Source: Porifericola rhodea
GTDB lineage: Bacteria; Bacteroidota; Bacteroidia; Cytophagales; Cyclobacteriaceae
DNA length: 64,000 nucleotides
Assembly (NCBI RefSeq): GCF_030506305.1
Contig: NZ_CP119421.1
Coordinates: forward strand, 4,604,501-4,668,500
Reading direction: 5' to 3'
The stretch's first letter is position 1. Every line of letters begins with the position of its first letter. A program made the position numbers and the translations under genes. A model generated the notes under the pieces. That model ran no database searches. It saw nothing but the letters and a program-made list of their open reading frames with translations, and had not been told where the DNA came from. This document shows positions 55,973 to 64,000 of this stretch, one piece after another.

Positions 55973-57349
55973 ATGTGTAAAGCCTGCTACCTAACTCTAA
56001 TCCTCAATTTTGTTTATTTCCCGCTCTTAGCCCAGGGAATCTCTATAAACGAAGAAAACCCTAGATTCTGGTCCTACAAAGGCCAACCGGTGTTATTGTT
56101 AGGTGGCTCTGCTGAAGATAACCTTTTTCAATTTAAGGCATTAGCAGAGCACCTGGATCAATTACAAGTCTCTGGTGGCAATTATGTTCGTTGTACTATG
56201 TCTAGCCGTGACGCAGGCAATTTGTGGCCTTTTGCAACCAACAGTGTTGGCAAATACGACCTAAACATTTTCAACGAAGAATACTGGCAGCGATTTAATC
56301 ATTTTCTTCAGCTTACTGCTGAACGCGACATTATTGTACAGATTGAAATTTGGGCAACTTTTGATTTTTATAGAGATGTCTGGTCAGAAAACCCTTTTAA
56401 TCCAAAGAATAACATTAATTACAATACTCAAAGAAGCAAACTAACAGAAGAAGTACCATCTCATCCTATCTATACCGAGAATAATTTTTTTCGTAGTGTT
56501 CCTTCACAAATGAGCCTGTTTAGAGTATTGGAGTACCAGCAAAAATTTATAGATAAACTACTCTCCTACAGCCTTGAGTATGATCATATACTCTACTGTA
56601 TGGATAATGAAACATCGGTAACAGCTGATTGGGGTAAATTCTGGTCCGACTACATTAAGAAAATAGCCCTGGAGAAAAACAATAAAAATATCTATACAAC
56701 TGAAATGTGGGATCCCTGGGACCTGAACCATATTGCGCATCGTTCAACGATTGACCATCCGGAAACATACGATTTCGTAGACATTTCACAGAACAATCAT
56801 AATCAGGGACAAGACCACTGGGACAAAGGACAGATTCAAATAAATAGAATTCATCAGTCTGAACATCCACGACCAGTTAACAATGTTAAAGTTTATGGCG
56901 CTGATGGAAATAAATTTGGCCATACTGACCAGGATGCTGTGGAAAGATTTGTAAGAAATGTATTTCTGGGTGCTGCAACTACACGTTTTCACCGTCCAGA
57001 TGCTGGACTGGGGCTAAACGAATTAGCAAGAAATGTTATCGCTTGTCTTCGTCAAGTTGTAAACTCATACGATCATTTTAATGCAAATGATTGTACTCAA
57101 CTTCTGGTAAACAGAGAAGATAATGAAGCCTATATGCGAGCTAACCCAAACAAATCCTACCTTATTTATTTTCCTGCCGGGGGTAGCGTAAGTACAGACT
57201 TAAACACACTTAAACAGGCTAGGATACAGTGGGTCAATGTCACTGAAAACCGATGGATGGAGCATGTAGATATAGAAATTTCATCACAAACAAAAATTCA
57301 AGCTCCCGGTAATCAAAACTGGATCGCTATCATTAAAGCAGCTGACTGA
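55973..57349 (+). CDS. Secreted glycoside-hydrolase-like protein
   Basis: A 458-residue protein with a likely signal peptide (YLTLILNFVYFPLLAQG). The mature part opens NPRFWSYKGQPVLLLGGSAE, a start shared with many putative secreted glycosidases, and contains TIM-barrel-like strands (IIVQIEIWATFDF, ILYCMDNETSVTADWGKFW, GNKFGHTD) with a C-terminal beta domain (PNKSYLIYFPAGGSV). The E in DNETSVTADW is a candidate catalytic acid. No specific GH family is recognised. Cysteine at position 2 and 5 is unusual for a signal peptide, and the start is less certain. Confidence 0.7.
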   Translation: MCKACYLTLILNFVYFPLLAQGISINEENPRFWSYKGQPVLLLGGSAEDNLFQFKALAEHLDQLQVSGGNYVRCTMSSRDAGNLWPFATNSVGKYDLNIFNEEYWQRFNHFLQLTAERDIIVQIEIWATFDFYRDVWSENPFNPKNNINYNTQRSKLTEEVPSHPIYTENNFFRSVPSQMSLFRVLEYQQKFIDKLLSYSLEYDHILYCMDNETSVTADWGKFWSDYIKKIALEKNNKNIYTTEMWDPWDLNHIAHRSTIDHPETYDFVDISQNNHNQGQDHWDKGQIQINRIHQSEHPRPVNNVKVYGADGNKFGHTDQDAVERFVRNVFLGAATTRFHRPDAGLGLNELARNVIACLRQVVNSYDHFNANDCTQLLVNREDNEAYMRANPNKSYLIYFPAGGSVSTDLNTLKQARIQWVNVTENRWMEHVDIEISSQTKIQAPGNQNWIAIIKAAD

Positions 57350-57366
57350 AAAAGGGTAATATAAAT

Positions 57367-57392
57367 AAAGCCCTATCTTTAGACAGGGCTTT
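57367..57392. terminator. Bidirectional terminator
   Basis: Stem AAAGCCCT / AGGGCTTT with an inner TCT/AGA pairing, between convergent genes. Confidence 0.8.
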
Positions 57393-57420
57393 TGAATAAA
57401 TAATAAGCTTTTTGTAAAGA

Positions 57421-58953
57421 CTATTTTTTCAGAATTGTAAACTCTACTCTTCGGTTAACCTGGCGGTTTTCATCAGAATCGTTAGGCACTTCGGGCTTGC
57501 TTTCACCATAGCCTTGAGCTTTTACCCGCTCCTGCTCAATCCAGTTATCTACTAAATACTTTACTACAGATTCTGCCCTACCCTGCGACAAAGTTAGATT
57601 GTAGTCATCTGAACCACGATCATCTGTATGGCCAGCGATTTCTACTTCCAGCTTAGGGTTTTCATTTAAAAACTCTACCACTTTGTCTAACTCAGGATAA
57701 GACTCCGGACGAAGACTAGCCTTGTTGTAATCAAAGAATATGTTATTAAGCCTCACTGAGGCTCCAACTTCTATGGGTTTCAAAAACAGCTCTTTGTAAA
57801 ATACTGTATCAGACTGTATGTTACCGCTTATTAAAACACTATCTTTTAAACTAAAGTAGCCTTCTGCGTTAACTTCAAGGTGATACATAGCGGTTTCTGG
57901 CAGCTTAGCTTTGTACTCTCCACTCTCCGCACTACTTTTTGCAACCCCGAGCACTTCACCCTCTTTTTTATAGCGAATATTTGCTTTTATCGGTTCCCAG
58001 CTTTCTGCGTGCATGACTACACCTTCCAGCCATATTTTAGGTTCCTCTTTAATTACACGTTTTAGAGAAAAGATATCTAAATGCCCACCATCAGCAGACA
58101 TAAAAGCACGAGTTGTAAATACCAATGTATCATTTATACCTGTTGAATAATAGGCATCAAACCCACTGGTGTTCACCGGAGCTCCAATATTTGTCGGCTC
58201 ACTCCATTTTAACCAGCTTTCATCCAGGCGCTTGGTTTCGTAAACATCCATATTACCCATACCGCCACCTCTATTGCTGGCAAAGAATAAAGTTTTATTA
58301 TCCGGGGCCAGAAATGGACCAAATTCGTCCATATGAGTATTCAAGCTTTTAATCAGCACAGGGCGGCTCCATTGGTTCTCCCCCTGATGATAGGAAATAT
58401 ACAGATCGCTATATTTGCTTTTAGGGCGTTCGCTAAAGTATAAGATCAGTGCCTTATCATCATATGACAAAAATGCACCGTTAAATTGTCCTCTGCACAT
58501 ATCCTCAAAATCAGGAATATCTAAGGCTTCCGGTTTTTGCCAGATACCGTTAATTTTTTTGCTGATAGAAAAACCCAGATCATCGCTTCCTTTACCTCCC
58601 CGGATGAGCAGACGATTGCCATCAAGCGACACGCTCATCACCTGATTGTAACGATTTTTGTTGAACGGCCTGTCCATATGGACAGCATCAGACCATTCGC
58701 CACTAAGGCTGTCTTTTACCGAATACCAGATGTCCTGACTACCATCAGTACCTTTGGTATTTTGAGGGTGGTTAGAAACTGTAAAGTATAGTGTGTTACC
58801 ATCTGGGCTAATTACCGGAGCAGAATCATGGTAAATACTATTTACTTTTTTCCCCAGATTTACCAGTTCGTACTCAACCTCTGTGCTTTGAGCACTAAGG
58901 TTGTGAGTAGCAGCAATGACCAAAGTGATTAATAGATATGTAATTCTACACAT
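57421..58953 (-). CDS. OmpA-family protein with PD40 beta-propeller repeats
   Basis: A 510-residue envelope protein. The signal peptide (ITYLLITLVIAATHNLSAQ) precedes TolB-like PD40/WD40 repeats (SPDGNTLYFTVSNH, SLDGNRLLIRGG, APDNKTLFFASNRGGGMGNM). A short beta-sandwich linker (about 315-400) follows, then a C-terminal OmpA domain that binds peptidoglycan (VEIAGHTDDRGSDDYNLTLS, ending NRRVEFTILKK). It is a paralogue of 61291-62937, with the same architecture. A perfect 9-bp inverted repeat lies immediately before the start codon. Confidence 0.92.
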   Translation of the reverse strand: MCRITYLLITLVIAATHNLSAQSTEVEYELVNLGKKVNSIYHDSAPVISPDGNTLYFTVSNHPQNTKGTDGSQDIWYSVKDSLSGEWSDAVHMDRPFNKNRYNQVMSVSLDGNRLLIRGGKGSDDLGFSISKKINGIWQKPEALDIPDFEDMCRGQFNGAFLSYDDKALILYFSERPKSKYSDLYISYHQGENQWSRPVLIKSLNTHMDEFGPFLAPDNKTLFFASNRGGGMGNMDVYETKRLDESWLKWSEPTNIGAPVNTSGFDAYYSTGINDTLVFTTRAFMSADGGHLDIFSLKRVIKEEPKIWLEGVVMHAESWEPIKANIRYKKEGEVLGVAKSSAESGEYKAKLPETAMYHLEVNAEGYFSLKDSVLISGNIQSDTVFYKELFLKPIEVGASVRLNNIFFDYNKASLRPESYPELDKVVEFLNENPKLEVEIAGHTDDRGSDDYNLTLSQGRAESVVKYLVDNWIEQERVKAQGYGESKPEVPNDSDENRQVNRRVEFTILKK

Positions 58954-58954
58954 T

Positions 58955-58980
58955 AGATTCTTGGCTTAGTTCAAGAATCT
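58955..58980 (-). promoter_or_regulatory. Hairpin directly upstream of OmpA/PD40 start
   Basis: Perfect 9-bp arms AGATTCTTG and CAAGAATCT around an 8-nt loop, ending 1 bp before the start codon at 58953. In the mRNA this would fold across the ribosome-binding region and could affect translation. No family of RNA element is recognised. Confidence 0.45.
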
Positions 58981-59468
58981 AAAGTAATAACAATCAAATT
59001 GTACAATTTTATAATAAATGTATATCCTTACACTGCTGAGGTTTATGCGTCATTCCCCCTTCCTGTACTTTTGGGTGTCTACCCATCTCATCCATTTGTG
59101 GAGCATTATTAAAGCTTTAAAGGCCTATAAAATGTCAACTTGGATTTGCTCAATTAAAAAATGTATAGTATTAAAAATATGCATACAGATGTAATTAAAT
59201 TAAACATATTTGCATATTTCAGAACTAGTAAGATTTATAAAATATTTCACTAATTCATCTATTTGAAAACTTTTTTAGCGACAATATTGTATGTATATGC
59301 AATACATTGTTATTAATAAACTTACACAGAATAATATTCTTCGCATAAATTACCCATATTTGATGAGTAATGACTATCATTTAGTAATAAAAACTTTTAT
59401 TGGTAGCATTTTTTTAGAATATTATATGTTCATGTTACATCTCAACTATCAATTAAATCACAATCGCT
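58981..59468. other. Long AT-rich intergenic stretch
   Basis: About 490 bp between the OmpA/PD40 gene and the 86-residue ORF. It contains a loose inverted repeat (AAATATGCA at 59175-59183 and TGCATATTT at 59211-59219). A 65-codon plus-strand ORF (59291-59488) runs into the next gene in another frame and looks spurious. I see no RNA gene. Confidence 0.5.
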
Positions 59469-59729
59469 ATGAAAACGACAGAATTTAGAGAACTGCCATT
59501 TAGAGAAAGGGTTGCCATGCTGAGAGAACATGGAAATTATCTTGCTACCCGTACATTAGAAAACTATTACATCAGGCTCTACACTGTTAAAGGTGTATAT
59601 TTTGAAGTATGGTCATCCAGCCACCTACCCTGGGAAAATATTGTTAAGGTAAAAGTCTTTGATGATTTTGGTACACTTAAGCCTTATTTACCAGAAGTAT
59701 ATTTCTCTGAAAACAAAATGTATCTGTAG
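59469..59729 (+). CDS. Small orphan protein
   Basis: An 86-residue soluble protein, MKTTEFRELPFRERVAMLRE onwards, with a beta-rich aromatic half (YYIRLYTVKGVYFEVWSSSH, then LPWENIVKVKVF). The regular, non-repetitive sequence and normal amino-acid use suggest a real gene. I recognise no domain. It sits alone after a long AT-rich gap and ends 4 bp before the convergent MATE gene end. Confidence 0.65.
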   Translation: MKTTEFRELPFRERVAMLREHGNYLATRTLENYYIRLYTVKGVYFEVWSSSHLPWENIVKVKVFDDFGTLKPYLPEVYFSENKMYL

Positions 59730-59733
59730 CTTA

Positions 59734-61101
59734 CTATACGTTAACCGATACTCTTTTTCGTCTTTTCCAGTCTCCTCTTCTGAACCAGAGTACAGCAAAT
59801 GCAGCTGCTATAATATTAGAAATAGGAAAAGCCCACCATATGCCATCATAAGACAGCATGGTGTTGTGAGAAAGCAAATAAGCCAGTGGAAAACGAATAA
59901 TCCACAATGACAGAATGGATACGAGTAAAGAGGCCAAGGTGAATCCTGCACCATTAAATACTCCATTGATAACCATCTGAATACCTAGCAGACCAAAACT
60001 GGGAGCCATGACTTTGATAAACATGGCTCCATTATTAATCACCTGAGTTTCGCCCGGAACAAAAAAAGCTGTAAGAGGACGCGCAAAAATAAAAAGTAAT
60101 GCGCCTATAGCAGTCAGGCTATAAAATGCCACTTTTGAACTTAACGTACCCACTTCATGGGCTTTATTAATACGGTTAGCACCAATATATTGCCCTACCA
60201 AGGTGGTGGTAGCGGCGGATAAACCTAATGCTGGAATAATAACAAAACTAAGGATGCGTGCCCCAATCCCGTAAGATGCAACCACCATACTCCCAAAACC
60301 AGTAACTAAAGTAATAAGCATAGTTAAGCCTAACGCTCGGGTAGACATTTCAATACTGGAGGGTAAACCTATCCGTATTAATTCTTTGAACCAGCGATAA
60401 TTAAAGTTGAAATCTTTCCAGTGTAGTTTAATACCATACCTGCCGCTGGATAAAATTAATATGCCCATAATCGCAGACAGTGCCTGTGTAATAACACTGG
60501 CCATAGCAGCTCCGGATATTCCCATTGGAGGTATAAACCACCAGCCATAAATAAATAGAGGATCCAGAAATAGGTTGAGCACTACTGTAGAAAAAACCAC
60601 ATAAGTGGGCACAACCACATTGCCAATGCCCCTCATTAATGACTGAAATACAAAAAACAGAAATAGAAAGATGAACCCAATAGATGATACTTTAAAGTAG
60701 TCTACAGCTCCTTCAAACACATCGTCTTTAGCACCGATTACCCGCATTAAAGGCTCCGAGGTAAAATAACCTACCAGCGCTAGTAGAAAAGAGGTAAAAA
60801 AAAGAACCAGAACAGTTTGAGCGCTGGAGTAATCAATCATACGTTGATTATCCATGCCTTTGTACTGAGATACCATAATTGATCCACCTATGGTCAGGCC
60901 TATACCTAGTGAGATAACTAAAAACAGTACAGGAAAACTTAAGGATACAGCGGCTACCGCATTAGCGCCTAGCCTGCCTAACCAAAATGTATCAATCAGC
61001 TGATAAGCGGTTTGTAAAATATTTGCCAGTACAATTGGGCCTGAGAGCTTTAATAAAGAAAAAAGGGTATCTCTTTCGCTTTGTTTTACAAAAAAATTCA
61101 T
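59734..61101 (-). CDS. MATE-family efflux transporter
   Basis: A 455-residue, 12-segment transporter in two similar halves. MATE features include KLSGPIVLANILQTAYQLID, TFWLGRLGANAVAAVSLSFP in the first half, and GIGARILSFVIIPALGLSAA with LVGQYIGANRINKAHE in the second. MATE proteins export drugs or metabolites using Na+ or H+ gradients. The ATG at 61101 is preferred to a TTG two codons upstream. Confidence 0.93.
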   Translation of the reverse strand: MNFFVKQSERDTLFSLLKLSGPIVLANILQTAYQLIDTFWLGRLGANAVAAVSLSFPVLFLVISLGIGLTIGGSIMVSQYKGMDNQRMIDYSSAQTVLVLFFTSFLLALVGYFTSEPLMRVIGAKDDVFEGAVDYFKVSSIGFIFLFLFFVFQSLMRGIGNVVVPTYVVFSTVVLNLFLDPLFIYGWWFIPPMGISGAAMASVITQALSAIMGILILSSGRYGIKLHWKDFNFNYRWFKELIRIGLPSSIEMSTRALGLTMLITLVTGFGSMVVASYGIGARILSFVIIPALGLSAATTTLVGQYIGANRINKAHEVGTLSSKVAFYSLTAIGALLFIFARPLTAFFVPGETQVINNGAMFIKVMAPSFGLLGIQMVINGVFNGAGFTLASLLVSILSLWIIRFPLAYLLSHNTMLSYDGIWWAFPISNIIAAAFAVLWFRRGDWKRRKRVSVNV

Positions 61102-61260
61102 TGACAAAATTAAAGGTAGATTTGCTCACACACTGACCTCCTCCAAGCCGCTACGAGTGCAGAAAACAGGCCTTACTCATTTACAACGCTTTAGCAGCCG
61201 GTAGAGTTTATCATCTATTCGGTCTAAGGCAAGCTAAATTTTCGCTGAAAAGCTAAAAAA

Positions 61261-61284
61261 AGTCCTTCTTTAACAAGAAGGACT
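61261..61284 (-). terminator. Terminator after OmpA/PD40 gene
   Basis: Perfect 10-bp stem AGTCCTTCTT / AAGAAGGACT with a 4-nt loop. On the minus strand it is followed by a run of T, placing it after the gene ending at 61291. Confidence 0.88.
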
Positions 61285-61290
61285 AAAATT

Positions 61291-62937
61291 TTATTTTTTG
61301 AGAATGGTAAATTCCACTCGTCTATTCTTCTGCCTTTCTTCTTCTATAGCATTGCTGGCTATGGGTTTGGTTCCGCCGTAGCCCTTTTCCTGAATACGCT
61401 CTGTAGCTATCCCTTGTTGTACTAGATAACGCTTTACGGATTCTGCTCTTTCCAGAGATAGTATTTGATTCAGGTCAGGTCTCCCCCTATTGTCTGTATG
61501 TCCGGCTACCTCAATTACCACGTCGGGATTTTCATTCAGAAACTCAACTACTTCGTCCAGGTTTTCGGTAGAGCCAGAAAGCATATTTGCCGTGCCACGA
61601 TCAAAAAGTACATTTTCTAAATTGACTGTAGTACCTACTTCAATAGGTGAAAGAGCAAAGTTTCTAACAATTATGTCTGAATTATCCAAAGGTGACTGTT
61701 CGCTCAACAACAACTTTACTCTTTTTTTGATAAATCCTTCCGCTTCAATTAATAGCTCATAATCCTGATCTGCTGGAAGATTGATACTAAAGACTCCATT
61801 CTCGTCTACCTGATTAATTTGACTAAACTGTTCGTTTTCTTTCAGGCTGCTAAAACTCAAGTTTGCCGCAACGCCTTCCTCAGAGTTTAGGTTGACTATT
61901 TTTCCTCTCACTTCTACTTCATTCTTCACAATTTCTTCTTCAGGAGCAGCAACAATAGTTTCTTCCACTTCTTCTTCAAGAGGTGCATCTTCTGATTCTT
62001 CTACAACAGCATCTTCTACTGCTACTTCTGGCATGTCGGCTACTTCTTCTATAACTTCTTCCTCTTCAGGAATTATGCGGACCTGGTTGAGATCGCCCAG
62101 ACCATCACTGTTTTGAGTAGAAGATACATAAGCATATTCGCTGTTTTCCGGAATATAATAATAAAGCTCAGTCCCTTCTGAATTTACTCTGGCTCCCAGA
62201 TTTTTAGGATTAGACCATTTTCTCCAGCTATCATCCAGACGTACCGACATATATATATCGCGGCTTCCGAAGCCCTCGTACCCATTGCTGGCAAAAAACA
62301 GGGTTTTACCATCAGGTGCCAGGTAAGGAGTCATCTCCTGATAGGGTGTGTTTATGTTAGCTCCCAGGTTTTGAGGCTCAGACCAGCTACCATCACTCTG
62401 CTTAAACAATACGTACAAATCTTCAGCTCCTTTAGAGTCGTATGACTGAAGAGAAAGTATCATGATTTGACCACTGGAATGCAGGCTACCACTGCTATGG
62501 TCAGACTTATTGTAAAAGTAAGGAATTTTAAGTGCCTTAGGTTTGCTCCAGCTAGTGGCACTTTCTTTTTTAGCAACGGAAACACCTTGTGTGGTAGGTT
62601 TCTTGCCTTCGTAATGGCCATGCAGATAAACTCTGTTTCCATTATCGGCGAAGCCAATAATACCGTTTAAATATGGATTGTTAAGAGATTTTACATTTAC
62701 CGCTTCTGCCCAGCTACCATCAGCCTGCTTTTGGCTGGCCCAGATATCACCAGGGTCTTTACTACCTCCGATATTTTGAGGATGGTACTGGCGTACAAAG
62801 TAAAGAGTCTGACCGTCAGGGCTTAGTTTAGGGTTCTGTTCGTCAGCTTGTGAATTGATAGATAGTTTTTCCAGTTCATTTTGAGCAAAAGCCGTAGTGC
62901 TTAGTGCTACTAATGCAGAAAATAACCAATATTTCAT
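61291..62937 (-). CDS. OmpA-family protein with PD40 repeats and acidic linker
   Basis: A 548-residue envelope protein. Signal peptide (LFSALVALSTTAFAQ), PD40 repeats (SPDGQTLYFVRQYH, APDGKTLFFASNGYEGFGSR), then a strongly acidic linker (about 290-345, V/E/A/D-rich), a small beta domain and a C-terminal OmpA domain (VIEVAGHTDNRGRPDLNQIL, ending NRRVEFTILKK). It is paralogous to the protein at 57421-58953; the acidic linker is the main difference. It probably links the outer membrane to peptidoglycan. Confidence 0.92.
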   Translation of the reverse strand: MKYWLFSALVALSTTAFAQNELEKLSINSQADEQNPKLSPDGQTLYFVRQYHPQNIGGSKDPGDIWASQKQADGSWAEAVNVKSLNNPYLNGIIGFADNGNRVYLHGHYEGKKPTTQGVSVAKKESATSWSKPKALKIPYFYNKSDHSSGSLHSSGQIMILSLQSYDSKGAEDLYVLFKQSDGSWSEPQNLGANINTPYQEMTPYLAPDGKTLFFASNGYEGFGSRDIYMSVRLDDSWRKWSNPKNLGARVNSEGTELYYYIPENSEYAYVSSTQNSDGLGDLNQVRIIPEEEEVIEEVADMPEVAVEDAVVEESEDAPLEEEVEETIVAAPEEEIVKNEVEVRGKIVNLNSEEGVAANLSFSSLKENEQFSQINQVDENGVFSINLPADQDYELLIEAEGFIKKRVKLLLSEQSPLDNSDIIVRNFALSPIEVGTTVNLENVLFDRGTANMLSGSTENLDEVVEFLNENPDVVIEVAGHTDNRGRPDLNQILSLERAESVKRYLVQQGIATERIQEKGYGGTKPIASNAIEEERQKNRRVEFTILKK

Positions 62938-62973
62938 AGTGTAGATAGTTTCTTTAAGCTCAGCTGTGTAGCA

Positions 62974-63294
62974 TTACTGATGTCTGCTCTCCAGTACTTC
63001 TATAATATCTGGCAATGTAAAACCTTTGGCTTTTAAGAGAACCAGATAGTGAAAAAGCAGATCGGCAGCTTCATTTTTGAAAAGGTCCGCATTGTCATCT
63101 TTTGCCTCAATTACCAGTTCAACAGCTTCTTCTCCCACTTTCTGAGCTACTTTGTTGATTCCCTTTTTAAAAAGAGAAACGGTATATGAACCTGATTCAT
63201 TGCCCTGCTCTGCATCCTGATGACGACTGTCTATAATTTCCAACAGGCGGTTAATAAAAGCCAGGTTCTCTTCGCTAAGTTGTGTTTTACTCAT
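62974..63294 (-). CDS. hisE: Phosphoribosyl-ATP pyrophosphatase
   Basis: A 106-residue enzyme hydrolysing phosphoribosyl-ATP in histidine synthesis. Family core: SYTVSLFKKGINKVAQKVG, EEAVELVIEAKDDNADLFKN and EAADLLFHYLVLLKAKG, with the conserved glutamates of the EEAxE and EAADLLFH motifs. It is a stand-alone HisE; the HisI half found in many relatives is not fused here. It follows hisF with a 4-bp gap. Confidence 0.95.
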   Translation of the reverse strand: MSKTQLSEENLAFINRLLEIIDSRHQDAEQGNESGSYTVSLFKKGINKVAQKVGEEAVELVIEAKDDNADLFKNEAADLLFHYLVLLKAKGFTLPDIIEVLESRHQ

Positions 63295-63298
63295 ATGT

Positions 63299-64000
63299 TT
63301 AGTCAGTCAGTCTGATTGGAATTTTTTGATTTGTCAGGTACTTTTTAAGCTCAGGTACCGGAATCTCTTTATAGTGAAAAATACTGGCAGCCAGAGCCGC
63401 GTCAGCTTTGCCTTCGGTAAATACATCTACAAAATGTTCCATAGTGCCTGCTCCACCAGAGGCAATTACCGGTATGCTTAGTTCAGAAGATAGCTGAGCA
63501 GTCAGTTCATTTGCGAATCCTGCCTTAGTACCATCATGATCCATAGAGGTCAGCAGTATTTCTCCCGCCCCTCTCTCCTGCACTTCATGCGCCCAGGCAA
63601 AAGTTTCCAGCGATGTGGGAGTACGGCCGCCGTGGGTATGCACAATATGCTTACCCTCCACAAAGCGGGTATCTATAGCTACAACTATACACTGGTTTCC
63701 AAAGTTGGCAGCAAGTTCGTTGATTAACTCTGGCCTGCGTACGGCGGCTGAGTTGACAGAGACTTTGTCAGCGCCGGCATTAAGCATGGCAGCAACATCT
63801 TCTATAGAGCTGATTCCACCACCTACTGTAAAAGGTATATTTACCTGCTCTGCTACTTTTCTGACCAGTTCTACTAAAGTTTTTCTTTTTTCTACGGTGG
63901 CAGTAATATCCAGGAAAACGAGCTCATCCGCACCTTCTTCAGCGTAGATTTTGGCTAGCTCTACCGGATCGCCGGCATCTCTTAGCTCAACAAAATTTAC
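63299..64000 (-). CDS. hisF: Imidazole glycerol phosphate synthase cyclase subunit (5' end beyond window)
   Basis: 233 residues are visible, reading in frame to the right edge, so roughly the first 20 residues of the usual ~251 are missing. HisF hallmarks: [20 protein letters not shown], the phosphate-binding [26 protein letters not shown], the catalytic Asp in [11 protein letters not shown], and [15 protein letters not shown] followed by [18 protein letters not shown]. With HisH it forms imidazole glycerol phosphate and AICAR. It would be upstream of hisE in a histidine operon continuing beyond the window. Confidence 0.96.
   Translation of the reverse strand, partial: VNFVELRDAGDPVELAKIYAEEGADELVFLDITATVEKRKTLVELVRKVAEQVNIPFTVGGGISSIEDVAAMLNAGADKVSVNSAAVRRPELINELAANFGNQCIVVAIDTRFVEGKHIVHTHGGRTPTSLETFAWAHEVQERGAGEILLTSMDHDGTKAGFANELTAQLSSELSIPVIASGGAGTMEHFVDVFTEGKADAALAASIFHYKEIPVPELKKYLTNQKIPIRLTD

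Noticed and set aside
59291-59488. 65-codon plus-strand reading frame in the AT-rich gap
   Set aside because: It overlaps the next gene in another frame and has AT-driven composition (many I, N, Y and L).

Overview
The window looks like chromosomal DNA of a marine-type Bacteroidota, most probably order Cytophagales. The reasons are moderate G+C, many SurA-like chaperones, OmpA/PD40 outer-membrane proteins, roughly 800-residue two-module FtsX permeases typical of that phylum, a CHRD lipoprotein, and almost no Shine-Dalgarno signals. This placement is inferred from gene content, not from a marker-gene search. I see no rRNA, tRNA, CRISPR array, phage or insertion sequence. The window cuts a MoxR ATPase gene at its left edge and hisF at its right edge.

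Layout. 1-4824 (minus): an envelope-folding operon of two PPIase-type SurA-like proteins, one PPIase-less SurA-like lipoprotein and a MoxR ATPase. 5174-9501 (plus): lysS, ispF, mnmD and a Tat-type Gfo/Idh oxidoreductase. 9576-15081 (minus): a YihY membrane protein, then an unrecognised four-gene envelope operon ending in a modular leucine-rich-repeat protein. 15439-35098: an ABC efflux region (below), interrupted by a DUF5996 gene, a small lipoprotein, isochorismate synthase plus a hotdog thioesterase, a histidine phosphatase and an ArsC-fold protein. 35104-45460: a frameshifted SulP transporter, a TspO-like protein, an acetyl-xylan-esterase-like hydrolase, a divergent EF-G-like GTPase, a five-repeat CHRD lipoprotein and small genes. 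45636-52848: the pyruvate dehydrogenase genes aceE, aceF and lpdA, then an ABC-F ATPase. 53057-61101: a DUF5684 protein, a phosphotriesterase-like enzyme, a fatty acid desaturase, a glycosidase-like protein, an OmpA/PD40 protein, a small orphan and a MATE exporter. 61291-64000 (minus): a second OmpA/PD40 protein, hisE and hisF.

The most interesting system is the efflux region. Three FtsX/MacB-type permeases, two ATPases, a periplasmic adaptor and a TolC-like channel surround a two-component pair made of an NtrC-type sigma-54 activator and a histidine kinase. Four start regions (permease pair, adaptor, ATPase-TolC, third permease) each carry the same compound signal. It is two 16-bp sites of the form TGTNCR-N4-YGNACA with starts 20-21 bp apart, then 51-53 bp of spacer, then a GGCAY-N5-TNG element that resembles a sigma-54 promoter but lacks the usual C at -12. 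I found this by eye and saw it nowhere else in the window. It suggests one dispersed efflux regulon controlled by the embedded regulator. That regulator has GAFTDA in place of the canonical GAFTGA sigma-54 contact loop, a second departure from the textbook that may be linked to the odd -12 element.
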